A stretch of 64,000 nt of DNA from Paraflavitalea devenefica (GTDB taxonomy: Bacteria; Bacteroidota; Bacteroidia; Chitinophagales; Chitinophagaceae): NCBI RefSeq assembly GCF_011759375.1, contig NZ_JAARML010000003.1, forward strand, positions 1 to 64,000. The letters run 5' to 3'. The translations under genes and the position numbers were made by a program. This document shows, piece by piece, positions 33,608 through 42,477 of the stretch; within the stretch, counting starts at the first letter, position 1, and each line of letters starts with the position of its first letter. Below the pieces are notes generated by a model. The model worked only from the letters and a program-made list of their open reading frames with translations. It was not told where the DNA came from and searched no databases.

Positions 33608-35310
33608 TATGCCAGCCAGTTTTTGAAGGTTAAAAGTACGGTAGTTCCGGCATTGCTTGAATGCAGGTCCATTGCTATAGCCTGTTCTTCCTGTAAGGTA
33701 TTAATGAGCTGTATCTTTTCCTTTACCAGTTTTAAACCATAACCAGCAGTGGATTGCGTGGCATCAAACCCTTTTCCATTGTCTTCAACAAGGGCCAACA
33801 GGCTGGCTCCCCCTTTTGAAAAGGAGAGCCGGATATTTCCTTTTTCTTCCATACCAGCTATACCGTGTTTGATGGCATTTTCCACGAGGGGCTGTAACAG
33901 CATAACGGGCAGTGGTACTACCGAGGTCTGTACATCTTCCCCAACATTGACGGTATATTGAAACTGAAAGCGCAATTGTTCCAGTTGCAGATAGCTTCTG
34001 AGTGACTTTATTTCCTGGTCGAGGGTGGTATTATCCTGGTTGCTGTTGGCCAATACATTCCGGAGCAGGCTGCCGAAGGCCGACAGGTATTGATGGGCTT
34101 TATCATTTTCCTGTTTGCTCATCAGGGCCTGTATGGAACCTAAGGCATTGAAAATAAAATGTGGGTTTAGCTGGGTTTGCATATTCCGGAGCTTATCTGC
34201 CAATGCTGCTTTTTTCGCTTTTTCTTTCACCAGTCTGCGGCGATAGCTGGTAATGATCAGCAGCAGGGCCAACAGGAACAAGGCTCCAGCCGTTGACCAC
34301 CTGAACCAATTGCGCTGGTACCAGTAAGGTTTGGTAACAAAGGTGTGCAGGACGGTGTTTTCGGGGTATCCGGCATAGCGTACTTCAAGACTGTAGCGCT
34401 CATCGCCTGTGAGGCCATCCATCATGATCACATGGCCTGTCTTGATCCAGTTGCTATCGGTATAACGTCCACCCAGTATGCGGTATTCCATGGTGGAATC
34501 TGCAAAGCTGTCATCTGCCTTGCCGAAATAAAAGATGTAGCTGGAGGTGGGGGCAGTGCGTTCGTTGTGGAAAACAGCTCCATCACCTCCTTCCAGTTTA
34601 CCGTTCTCAAATTTATCTTCTACAATGTTCCTTCCTACAATATGCCGGTTGATCATTTCCGGACTGATACGGCTTTCTTTTCCCCGCCATTCGTGTGACC
34701 ACGCGAGCAGGCGTGGGCGAATAGGTCTTGGCACCCTGCGTATGTAATAAGTAAACAGGATAGTGGTATCTGTTGGTAACCTCCCGTCCACGACCATTAC
34801 ATCATCTGTGTGCAGGGTATCATCGGCCAGTACAATTATTTCCCGGCGGGTTTTCTTTGGGTAATTAAGAAGGAAACTGTCTATTGAAGGTGTGGAAAGG
34901 TGACCTGGTTTCCAATCCTGTATAGTCGTGCCGTTCTTCCTGACCCTTGTGAGCAGGTGGGCCGGCGTAAGGTATGTTTGCCGGTTACCTTCATAAAAAG
35001 GCGGGAAGCGAAAGGTGTCTGGTATCTTAAGGTCGGCAGAATAGGGCATAGCGAACAGTAGGGTACGTTTTCCATATACTGAATAAACATAAATTCCCCG
35101 GGGCCTGTAGGCGTCGGTCAATATATTGTTGTCTCTTTTTTTGTCAGGTGCATAGGCATTGCAAAGGACAAGTACTCCATCTTTATAAGGCCAGGCATGT
35201 GCCAGTGAAATAGCACCTTTGACGGGTTGCGCTATGGCATGAAACTGTCCAGCCAACAACGAAAGGCATATTATCACGTTCCAGTATAGGGCTTTTTTTG
35301 TGGTAGACAT
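33607..35310 (-). CDS. LytS-type sensor histidine kinase with novel periplasmic domain
   Basis: The 567-residue protein has a signal segment (1-28), a periplasmic region of about 290 residues that is neither propeller nor TPR, one transmembrane helix near 330-350 and a LytS-type kinase domain with phosphoacceptor His384 in LNPHFIFNALG and N-box QPLVENAIKHG near 462. The periplasmic part starts with GAISLAHAWPYKDGVLVL and holds a Y_Y_Y-like end, but no known sensor fold is recognised. It begins one base after the TlpA-like gene ends, and its stop overlaps the regulator's start. Confidence 0.9.
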   Translation of the reverse strand: MSTTKKALYWNVIICLSLLAGQFHAIAQPVKGAISLAHAWPYKDGVLVLCNAYAPDKKRDNNILTDAYRPRGIYVYSVYGKRTLLFAMPYSADLKIPDTFRFPPFYEGNRQTYLTPAHLLTRVRKNGTTIQDWKPGHLSTPSIDSFLLNYPKKTRREIIVLADDTLHTDDVMVVDGRLPTDTTILFTYYIRRVPRPIRPRLLAWSHEWRGKESRISPEMINRHIVGRNIVEDKFENGKLEGGDGAVFHNERTAPTSSYIFYFGKADDSFADSTMEYRILGGRYTDSNWIKTGHVIMMDGLTGDERYSLEVRYAGYPENTVLHTFVTKPYWYQRNWFRWSTAGALFLLALLLIITSYRRRLVKEKAKKAALADKLRNMQTQLNPHFIFNALGSIQALMSKQENDKAHQYLSAFGSLLRNVLANSNQDNTTLDQEIKSLRSYLQLEQLRFQFQYTVNVGEDVQTSVVPLPVMLLQPLVENAIKHGIAGMEEKGNIRLSFSKGGASLLALVEDNGKGFDATQSTAGYGLKLVKEKIQLINTLQEEQAIAMDLHSSNAGTTVLLTFKNWLA

Positions 35311-35311
35311 G

Positions 35312-36472
35312 TTATTGTTTTAGGGTAGCGGTTTGTTTCAGTGATTTGGCCAGTTGCTGTTTAATAGATTCCATATCATTGGCGTTGGCAATGATCTTTC
35401 CTGCCGGGTCTACCAGGATATACTGAGGAATAGACCTGATATCGTATAAAACAGCTACGGCATTTTTCCAGCCTTTAAGATCTGATGCTTGCACCCAGGG
35501 TAAGTTATGTTTTTTTATGGCGTCTGTCCATCTGTCCCTGTCTTCATCAAGCGATACGCCTATGACATCAAAGTTCTCTTTACGGTAGGTAGTATACAGC
35601 TCTTTTACAGCGGGCAGGTTCTGCAGGCAGGGGCCACACCAGGAAGCCCAGAAATCGAGCAGTACATACTTACCTTTATAACTGCTAAGGGACAAGGGCT
35701 TGTTCTGATCGGTAGGGATTATTGCCCATAGAGCCGGTTGGCCAATGCTGGTAGCTTTTACCTGTTGTATCCTTTTTAGTAAGGCAGTTGCTTCAGGCTG
35801 TTGCTGTAAATCCTTTGAAAGGCCCGTTAGTAAATGATGCATGCTGTCTGCATATTCCATTTTGGTACTGGCAATAAAATAGCACAACTGGTACAGGGAC
35901 AGGTAGCTGGCAGGATTTTCTTTGATGAACTCCACCGTTACCTGTTTGTTTTTCCTATGCAGGGCGTTTAATTCATCGTTCATTTTTTGTTTTCCCGCTT
36001 CATCTGCTTTGGCCATGGTCGTGTCCATTTTCTGGTATTGACCAACGATAAGGTTGTCTACAGGTTTTTGTTTCTTTTTCAGCAACAGGAATTGTTCGTT
36101 TACCGGGGCATTGCTGAATGTGCAACTATCCAGTGTGTTACGGGCGCCGGTAGCATGTATAGTTACGGTTATATCCCTGTTTTCAAGAAAGAACTGATGT
36201 ATGCCAAAGCCAGGTCTGGGAACATGCAGCGTGGCCAGCAAAGCGGTTTGTGGCAGCCGGCCGGTAAACACAAACCGGCCCTGTTCGATGCGGGTGGAAT
36301 CTTTGAAATTCTGTTTGAGGTCGGAATAGTCTATAGTAGCTATATAGATCATCTTCCCTTCGAAGGAAGCAGGGGCTGTACCCGATAACCGGAACCGGGC
36401 TTGTGCCTGCGCATGGATTGTCATTAAATGAGTGGTCAGGAGAAAAGCGATAAAGCATTTGGGTAGTGACAT
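35312..36472 (-). CDS. TlpA-like thioredoxin protein with N-terminal DUF4369-like domain
   Basis: The 386-residue protein has a signal peptide (1-23, ending AQAQ), an N-terminal beta domain typical of DUF4369 (about 27-115), a helical linker and a C-terminal thioredoxin fold (about 240-380) with active site WASWCGPC near residue 282 and a cis-proline region SIPQYILVDP. It would reduce disulfides in the periplasm. ATG at 36472 is used; the frame continues upstream without a signal-like start. It is followed one base later by the LytS kinase gene, which suggests redox or envelope stress as the signal. That link is inference. Confidence 0.87.
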   Translation of the reverse strand: MSLPKCFIAFLLTTHLMTIHAQAQARFRLSGTAPASFEGKMIYIATIDYSDLKQNFKDSTRIEQGRFVFTGRLPQTALLATLHVPRPGFGIHQFFLENRDITVTIHATGARNTLDSCTFSNAPVNEQFLLLKKKQKPVDNLIVGQYQKMDTTMAKADEAGKQKMNDELNALHRKNKQVTVEFIKENPASYLSLYQLCYFIASTKMEYADSMHHLLTGLSKDLQQQPEATALLKRIQQVKATSIGQPALWAIIPTDQNKPLSLSSYKGKYVLLDFWASWCGPCLQNLPAVKELYTTYRKENFDVIGVSLDEDRDRWTDAIKKHNLPWVQASDLKGWKNAVAVLYDIRSIPQYILVDPAGKIIANANDMESIKQQLAKSLKQTATLKQ

Positions 36473-36565
36473 AATCAATAATTTGCTGCTAATGTCTGTT
36501 AAGCGGCAGGTAGCGATGTACATCACTGAGAATATGGCAGGGATAGCTGTGAATCCGGCGCAGGA

Positions 36566-38272
36566 TTATGCCTCGGATAACATGAAGTCAATCACTTTTA
36601 GCTGCAAATGTTTTTCCTCATTCCATACGTTTTCATCAAGGGTGAAAACGATGTCAATGGGTTTCTGTTCCTGCAGCAGGTGAAATTTGCGGGCCATATT
36701 GAAGCCGATCCCGTTGAACAGGATGTTTTCCTGCCGCAGGGAGAACTTGATGTGGTTGTCTTTCACGACTCTTGAGTAGCCGCTGTTCATCACTTTCCGG
36801 GTTACCCATACCGGCTTCAGGTTGTCAGGCCCGAAAGGCTCCATCTGGCAGATGATATTGTAGAAAGCGGGTTTCAGGTCTTTAAAGGGTATTTCTCCGT
36901 CAATAATGATTTCGGGAATCAGCAGATCGGGCGTGATGGTAGCTGCTACCACTTCTTCAAAGCGGGTGCGAAAAGCATCTACATTGCCGGGTTCCAGCGT
37001 CATGCCGGCGGCATAAAAGTGGCCACCATATCCCAGCAGTAGGTCTTTGCACTGGTGAATGGCCTCGTATACATTAAAACCTGCCACGCTGCGCGCGGAC
37101 CCTGCTACATATTCACCGGATTGCGTTAATACGATGGTTGGCCGGTAATAATGATCAATGAGGCGGGAAGCTACAATACCTACCACACCTTTATGCCAGT
37201 GGGGCTGGTAAATTACGGTAGACTTACGTTCCAGGAATTCAAGGTTGCCTTCAATAAGCGCCAGGGCTTCGTCGGTAATATTTTTATCGGCCTCTTTCCG
37301 GGTTGTATTATCGGAATGCAGCATTTCGCCGTATTGATGGGCCTCTTCGAAGCTATTGGCAATGAACATTTGTACGGCCTTACGGGCGTCATCCATACGT
37401 CCGGCGGCATTCACCCGGGGCGCGATCATAAAGATGAGGCTATTGATAAACAGGGCCGATTCCAGCTTGCTCAGTTGTTTCAGGGCGCTGATGCCATAGT
37501 TGGGCGTTTCATTGGCTTTCTTCAATCCAAAGAAGGCCATCGTGCGGTTTTCGCCATTGATGGGCACTATATCGGCTGCAATAGCTGTGGCCACCAGGTC
37601 CAGGTATTCTTCCGCTTCTGCAGCGGGAAGATTCAGGCGTTGTGCCAGGGCGGTGATCAGTTTAAAGCCTACGCCGCAGCCGCAAAGCTCTTTATAAGGG
37701 TAGGGGCAATCCGGTTGTTTGGGATTGAGGATAGCCACTGCCGGGGGAAGAATGGTATCTGGTGTATGGTGATCGCAAACCACAAAATCAATTCCCCGTT
37801 CCCTGGCATAACCGATGAGGTCAACGGATTTGATGCCACAGTCTAAGGAAACAATGAGGGTAAATCCATTATCTACCGCGAAATCAATGCCCTGTTGGGA
37901 GATGCCATACCCTTCCCGGTAGCGGTGGGGGATATAAAAATCCAGTTTCTCAGGGTTATAATGTTTTTTCAGGAAGCTGAACAGGCAGGATACAGAGGTG
38001 ATCCCATCCACATCATAGTCTCCAAAGACAAGTATTTTCTCGTGCCGGTCAAAGGCCGTGAGGATCCGGGCAACCGCTTTTTCCATATCCTTCATGAGCC
38101 AGGGATCATGAAGATCGGAAAGCTGGGGGCGGAAGTATTGCTTGGCACTGGTATAATTATCAATACCGCGTTGTACCAGTATTTTACAGAGAGCAGGATG
38201 TATTTTAAGGGATTCGTATAACTCGTTGACCTTTTTCTCATCAGCCGCCAGTATGTTCCATCGTTTCTGCAT
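36566..38272 (-). CDS. recJ: Single-stranded-DNA-specific exonuclease RecJ
   Basis: The 568-residue protein degrades single-stranded DNA 5' to 3' in recombination and mismatch repair. The DHH phosphoesterase motifs are intact: FGDYDVDGITS near residue 80, SLDCGIKS near 143, CDHHTPD near 163 and RMDDARKAV near 293, followed by the DHHA1 part with GGHFYAAGMTL near 418 and an OB-like C-terminal domain. The length is normal. It may share a transcript with the polyprenyl synthase gene 15 bases upstream. Confidence 0.96.
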   Translation of the reverse strand: MQKRWNILAADEKKVNELYESLKIHPALCKILVQRGIDNYTSAKQYFRPQLSDLHDPWLMKDMEKAVARILTAFDRHEKILVFGDYDVDGITSVSCLFSFLKKHYNPEKLDFYIPHRYREGYGISQQGIDFAVDNGFTLIVSLDCGIKSVDLIGYARERGIDFVVCDHHTPDTILPPAVAILNPKQPDCPYPYKELCGCGVGFKLITALAQRLNLPAAEAEEYLDLVATAIAADIVPINGENRTMAFFGLKKANETPNYGISALKQLSKLESALFINSLIFMIAPRVNAAGRMDDARKAVQMFIANSFEEAHQYGEMLHSDNTTRKEADKNITDEALALIEGNLEFLERKSTVIYQPHWHKGVVGIVASRLIDHYYRPTIVLTQSGEYVAGSARSVAGFNVYEAIHQCKDLLLGYGGHFYAAGMTLEPGNVDAFRTRFEEVVAATITPDLLIPEIIIDGEIPFKDLKPAFYNIICQMEPFGPDNLKPVWVTRKVMNSGYSRVVKDNHIKFSLRQENILFNGIGFNMARKFHLLQEQKPIDIVFTLDENVWNEEKHLQLKVIDFMLSEA

Positions 38273-38287
38273 GATAGTTTTTGGGCG

Positions 38288-39250
38288 TTAAAACTTTCGG
38301 TCTGTTGTAAACCGCACAAGTTCTTCCAGGCCCTTTTGTACCTCCGGGTTATCAAATTCCTGTAAGATACTCAATGCCTCGTCACGATAGGCAAACATCT
38401 TTTGTTCAGTGTACTCAATACCCCCGGCATGCTTTACCGTATCAATGACTTCCTGTACTTTAGCCACATCCTTATTGTGATTTTTTATAATGTAAATCAG
38501 CCCGCGGCGGGTAGTGGCATCAGAATTGTTAAGGGTATATATTAATGGTAAGGTGAGTTTCTTTTCCTTGATATCATTGCCGGTAGGTTTTCCGATGGAG
38601 TCGTTGCCATAGTCGAACAAATCGTCTTTGATCTGGAAAGCAATCCCTACTTTTTCGCCAAAAAGACGCATCTTTTCTGTCAGACTTTCATCATGGGTAG
38701 TGGAAAAGGCGCCGGCAGCACAGGCAGAGGCCAGCAGAGAAGCTGTTTTGCCGGTGATGATCTCAAAATAGACGTCCTCTTTCAGGTTCAGGGAACGGGA
38801 TTTTTCCAGTTGCAGCAGTTCTCCTTCACTCATTTTCCGTACCGCATCGGACATGATCTGCAGGATCCGGAAATCATTATGATCCAGGGATAAGAGCATG
38901 CCTTTGGCCAGGAGATAGTCGCCTACGAGTACAGAGATCTTGGATTTCCAGAGGGCATAGGTCGAAAAAAAGCCCCGGCGTTCCAGGGATTCATCTACCA
39001 CATCATCATGGATCAGGGAGGCAGTATGGAGTAGTTCTACCAGGGATGCAGCGCGATAGGAAGAGGCTGTTACAGGCCCGCATAGCTTGGCTGAGAGCAA
39101 TACAAACATGGGTCTCAGTTGTTTGCCTTTACGGTTTACAATGAACCGCATAATGCGGTCCAGCAAAGGTGTTTGGCTTTTAACGGCTTCCCGGAATTGT
39201 TTCTCAAATTCAACCAGTTCATCGCGTAATATTGCCTGTGATAGTTTCAT
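38288..39250 (-). CDS. Long-chain polyprenyl diphosphate synthase
   Basis: The 320-residue protein is a trans-prenyltransferase. The first aspartate-rich motif is LIHDDVVDESLERRG near residue 80 and the second is QIKDDLFDYGND near 200, with GKQLRPMFVLLSAKL near 43. Small residues before the first motif indicate a long product, probably the side chain of menaquinone. It corresponds to IspB/HepT-type enzymes; chain length cannot be read reliably from sequence. It is the first gene of a minus-strand run leading into recJ. Confidence 0.92.
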   Translation of the reverse strand: MKLSQAILRDELVEFEKQFREAVKSQTPLLDRIMRFIVNRKGKQLRPMFVLLSAKLCGPVTASSYRAASLVELLHTASLIHDDVVDESLERRGFFSTYALWKSKISVLVGDYLLAKGMLLSLDHNDFRILQIMSDAVRKMSEGELLQLEKSRSLNLKEDVYFEIITGKTASLLASACAAGAFSTTHDESLTEKMRLFGEKVGIAFQIKDDLFDYGNDSIGKPTGNDIKEKKLTLPLIYTLNNSDATTRRGLIYIIKNHNKDVAKVQEVIDTVKHAGGIEYTEQKMFAYRDEALSILQEFDNPEVQKGLEELVRFTTDRKF

Positions 39251-39376
39251 TTATGCCAAAAGGAACGGCAAATTACTATTTTACTTTGTAAGTATAGCAG
39301 TAATAATAGCCGTACATATAGGAGTCTTATTGAATGATTGACAGCAAGATAATACAGCTCCTGTTGGCTAAAAAAA

Positions 39377-39407
39377 TTTGGTATTTAGTTTTCAATTAAT
39401 ATTTTTG
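39377..39407 (+). promoter_or_regulatory. Promoter of the OmpA-family gene
   Basis: TTTG (39377-39380), a 19-base spacer and TATTTTTG (39400-39407) match the Bacteroidota consensus exactly. Transcription should start near 39414, giving a leader of about 43 bases. Confidence 0.88.
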
Positions 39408-39456
39408 TGACTAATTTGGACATTGGTTTTCTTAATCCTTCACATAAACTTTAGTT

Positions 39457-41115
39457 ATGGCAAGCAAAAAGTACACAGGTCTGTTTGGCTTACTATGCCT
39501 GCTCGCGTCTGGCTCGTTTGCGCAAATAGGCGGCAGCTATGATGTACAGGATTCCTCTGTAATACCATCAAAAAGATTACCTCAGCACAGTGAATTTATG
39601 GCTAACAATTACCCCTTTCCTGCTAAACCCAGGAACCAGTGGGAAATTGGTATTAAAGGCGGCCTCGGAACAATAGCCGGCGACGTACGCTCCCGTTTGG
39701 GCTTTGGCGCTGGTCTGCACGTTCGTAAAGCACTGGGTTATGTGTTCTCTTTACGTGGTGAATTGGGTTTCATGTCTACAAAAGGGCTTAATTTCCAGCC
39801 TTCTTCCAATTATTCAAAGAACAGTGCATGGGATCCTTATTTTGGTTCAAACTCCCCTGTATTCTACAATTACAAGACAAACATCTATGATGCGAGTATC
39901 CAGGGTGTATTTACCCTGAACAATATTCGTTTCCACCGGGCTAAAAGCGGCTTTAACGTGTATGCCTTTTTAGGTATAGGTGGTACGGTGTATGACGTCA
40001 AGGTTGACGCCCTGGATGGTAATGGTAATCCGTATACTGCCGGTTTCACGACAGTATATAACAATTATGTTGCAAACGGGTTCCAGTACAAAGATCGCAA
40101 GGATATCCGCAAGGACCTGAAAGATGTGCTGGACGGAAAGTATGAAACAGAAGGCGAAGAAGATAAGAGCCAACCCAAGCTGTTTGGCGAGTCTTTCAAG
40201 CCTATGTTTAACTTCGGTGCGGGTGTGCAATTCAAACTCAGCAAGAAACTGAGCCTGGCTATTGAAGACAAGGTTACTGTTCCCAAGACTGACCTGCTGG
40301 ATGGTCAGCAATGGCAGGATAATGGTCCTCTTGCTGCTACTGCACAATCCAGGGATTTTGATACCTATAACTTCTTATCAGTTGGTTTGAACCTTTCTGT
40401 AGGCGGCAAGTCTACAGAGCCCCTCTGGTGGCTGAACCCACTGGATTATGCTTACAACGAGATCAACAAGCCCCGCCACATGAAACTGCCGAAGCCTGTA
40501 CTGGATGACGCAGATGGCGATGGTGTAACAGATCAGTTTGATAATGAACCCAATACACCAGCCGGTGCTCCGGTTGACGCTCATGGCGTAAGCCGCGATA
40601 CAGATGGTGATGGTGTTCCTGATTACAAGGATAAAGAACTTATCACACCTACTCAGTGCCAGCCTGTTGATGCTGATGGTGTTGGTAAATGTCCGCCTCC
40701 TGCATGCTGCGATGAGCTCAACAGAAGGCTCGATAGCTTCGACCTGGTTAAGAAAGGTTGCGGTATCGGTGAACTGCCCAGCGTTAACTTCAAGGGTAAA
40801 TCAATCACCCTGAGCAACGACGCCAAGGCTCTGTTGTCCAGCGCTGCTCAACAAATCAAGGCTAACCCCAATTGTAAGATCGCTGTAGTAGGTTATTGCT
40901 CTACCAACAAGTCTGAACAGCAATTAAGCTGGGACCGTGTAAATGCAGTAATCAACTACCTGGTTGAAAAAGAAGGCATTAGCTCTGATCGTTTCATCTT
41001 CAAATATGGTGAAACAGGTGGCGAATGTACTACTGTTGATCTGCGCGACGGAACTGGTGAAGAAGGTCCGAACACGGTACCTGCTCCGCACCCGAACTTA
41101 CGCCGCAGAGGATAA
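39457..41115 (+). CDS. OmpA family outer membrane protein with thrombospondin type-3 repeats
   Basis: The 552-residue protein has a signal peptide (1-22, ending SFAQ), an N-terminal beta-barrel of about 300 residues (ends with FLSVGLNLSVGG), two calcium-binding type-3 repeats (DDADGDGVTDQFDNEPNTP and DTDGDGVPDYKD near 350-395), a Cys-containing linker and a C-terminal OmpA domain (about 430-540, with CKIAVVGYCSTNKS and WDRVNAVINYLV) that binds peptidoglycan. It tethers the outer membrane to the wall. A strong promoter and terminator frame it as a single gene. Confidence 0.93.
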   Translation: MASKKYTGLFGLLCLLASGSFAQIGGSYDVQDSSVIPSKRLPQHSEFMANNYPFPAKPRNQWEIGIKGGLGTIAGDVRSRLGFGAGLHVRKALGYVFSLRGELGFMSTKGLNFQPSSNYSKNSAWDPYFGSNSPVFYNYKTNIYDASIQGVFTLNNIRFHRAKSGFNVYAFLGIGGTVYDVKVDALDGNGNPYTAGFTTVYNNYVANGFQYKDRKDIRKDLKDVLDGKYETEGEEDKSQPKLFGESFKPMFNFGAGVQFKLSKKLSLAIEDKVTVPKTDLLDGQQWQDNGPLAATAQSRDFDTYNFLSVGLNLSVGGKSTEPLWWLNPLDYAYNEINKPRHMKLPKPVLDDADGDGVTDQFDNEPNTPAGAPVDAHGVSRDTDGDGVPDYKDKELITPTQCQPVDADGVGKCPPPACCDELNRRLDSFDLVKKGCGIGELPSVNFKGKSITLSNDAKALLSSAAQQIKANPNCKIAVVGYCSTNKSEQQLSWDRVNAVINYLVEKEGISSDRFIFKYGETGGECTTVDLRDGTGEEGPNTVPAPHPNLRRRG

Positions 41116-41145
41116 TACTTTTGCTGTCAGCATTATAAATATAAT

Positions 41146-41174
41146 AACCCCTCCTTGTCTCAAGGAGGGGTTTT
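41146..41174 (+). terminator. Terminator of the OmpA-family gene
   Basis: Perfect arms AACCCCTCCTTG and CAAGGAGGGGTT with the loop TCT end in a T-run. Confidence 0.93.
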
Positions 41175-41239
41175 ATGTTTATCTTAACTACTGGTTTGCC
41201 CCCATTTTACAATCCTTTCCTATTTTGCGGCTAATACCT

Positions 41240-41247
41240 TAACTTTG
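41240..41247 (+). promoter_or_regulatory. Possible -7 element (TAACTTTG) of the bamD cluster
   Basis: The octamer matches TAnnTTTG and ends nine bases before the bamD ATG; only a TTTC-like -33 element is seen. If used, the transcript would be leaderless or nearly so. Confidence 0.45.
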
Positions 41248-41256
41248 CCCACCTTT

Positions 41257-42084
41257 ATGAAGTCAGCGTTTTTAATTGTATTTTTCGCCTTAGGGCTCGC
41301 ATCCTGTTCCAAGTTTGCCAAAGTGCAGAAAAGTAATGACTATGATTACAAGCTGCGGATGGCTGAAAAGTATTACGTAGCAAAAAAATACAATTATGCC
41401 AAGCAGCTTTACGAAGAGCTGTTTCCGCTGCTGAAAGGGCAACCCCAGTTTGAAGATCTTTTCTATAAGTTTGCCTATTGCGCTTATTACCTGCGCGATT
41501 GGATGAATGCTGAAAACCTGTTCAAGCAATTTGTAGAGGTATTCCCCAACAGCCCCCGTGCCGAAGAAATGGAGTATATGCGGGCTTATACCTACTACCG
41601 GCAATCACCCAAAACGCCATTGGATCAAACCAATACGCAAAAAACGATCGGGCTAATGCAAACTTTCATCAATACGCACCCCGGTTCGGCCAGAATAAAA
41701 GAGGCTACTGAGATTATTGATAAATGTCGCCTGAAACTGGAAGAGAAAGAGCACCTGAGCGCAGAGCTGTATTACAATATGGGCAAATACCGGGCAGCGG
41801 CTATTGCTTATAACAGTTTGATGAACGATTTCCCGGATTCTCAAAGAAGCGATGAATATAAGTTCCAGATCATTAAATCCTATTACCTGTTTGCATCAAA
41901 CAGTGTGGAGGAAAAGAAACCCGCCCGTTTTGAGCAGGTAGTGACTGAATGCAATGATTTTGCTGACCGTTTCCCGGAAAGCAAATTATTAAAAGAGGTG
42001 GAGCGTTATTCCAACTTATCGCAAAACAATATTAAAGAAACCAGTAAAGCCCTCAATAATGAGCAAGTTAAGAAGACAAATTAG
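41257..42084 (+). CDS. bamD: Outer membrane protein assembly factor BamD
   Basis: The 275-residue lipoprotein (lipobox LASC at residue 17) consists of TPR-like helix pairs: YDYKLRMAEKYYVAKKYN.., FKYAYCAYYLRDWMNAE.. and FVEVFPNSPRAEEMEYMRAY near 80-100. This matches the BamD/YfiO outer membrane lipoprotein that works with BamA to fold beta-barrels. ATG at 41257 is preferred over a TTG at 41245. Its last 26 bases overlap the start of rpoZ in another frame. Confidence 0.92.
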   Translation: MKSAFLIVFFALGLASCSKFAKVQKSNDYDYKLRMAEKYYVAKKYNYAKQLYEELFPLLKGQPQFEDLFYKFAYCAYYLRDWMNAENLFKQFVEVFPNSPRAEEMEYMRAYTYYRQSPKTPLDQTNTQKTIGLMQTFINTHPGSARIKEATEIIDKCRLKLEEKEHLSAELYYNMGKYRAAAIAYNSLMNDFPDSQRSDEYKFQIIKSYYLFASNSVEEKKPARFEQVVTECNDFADRFPESKLLKEVERYSNLSQNNIKETSKALNNEQVKKTN

Positions 42085-42400
42085 CGCTAACACCGCTAAC
42101 ACAGCGGAAACCAAGGATCTGAATGTGATCAAAGGCAAAACCGGTAATGTGTATGAATCCATTGCCATCATTGCCAAGCGCGCCAACCAGATCAATATTT
42201 CCCTGAAAGAGGAGTTGCACAACAAGCTGGAGGAATTTGCCAGTCATACAGATAGCCTGGAGGAAATCCATGAGAACAAGGAGCAGATAGAAATATCCAG
42301 GGCCTATGAGCGTATGCCCAATCCTGCTTTGCTGGCTACCCAGGAATTCCTGGACGATAAGATCTATTATCGTAAGAATGAAGATGATCTGTTCAGCTAA
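42059..42400 (+). CDS. rpoZ: RNA polymerase omega subunit
   Basis: The 113-residue protein contains the omega core GNVYESIAIIAKRANQIN at residues 28-45, used in binding the beta-prime subunit. It lacks the second half typical of proteobacterial omega but has the length usual for Bacteroidota. It overlaps the end of bamD by 26 bases, and the bamD-rpoZ-coaBC order is conserved in this phylum. Confidence 0.9.
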   Translation: MSKLRRQISANTANTAETKDLNVIKGKTGNVYESIAIIAKRANQINISLKEELHNKLEEFASHTDSLEEIHENKEQIEISRAYERMPNPALLATQEFLDDKIYYRKNEDDLFS

Positions 42401-42477
42401 GCTTTTCTCTCAGTAAAAATAGTAAGCGATGGGGCGATATCCTGTCGCTTTTTGTTTTGAACAAGAAACTTTTAATC

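Noticed and set aside
37151..37846. A 231-codon open frame on the plus strand
   Set aside because: It is antisense to recJ, whose DHH motifs are intact; the reverse translation has no recognisable features.
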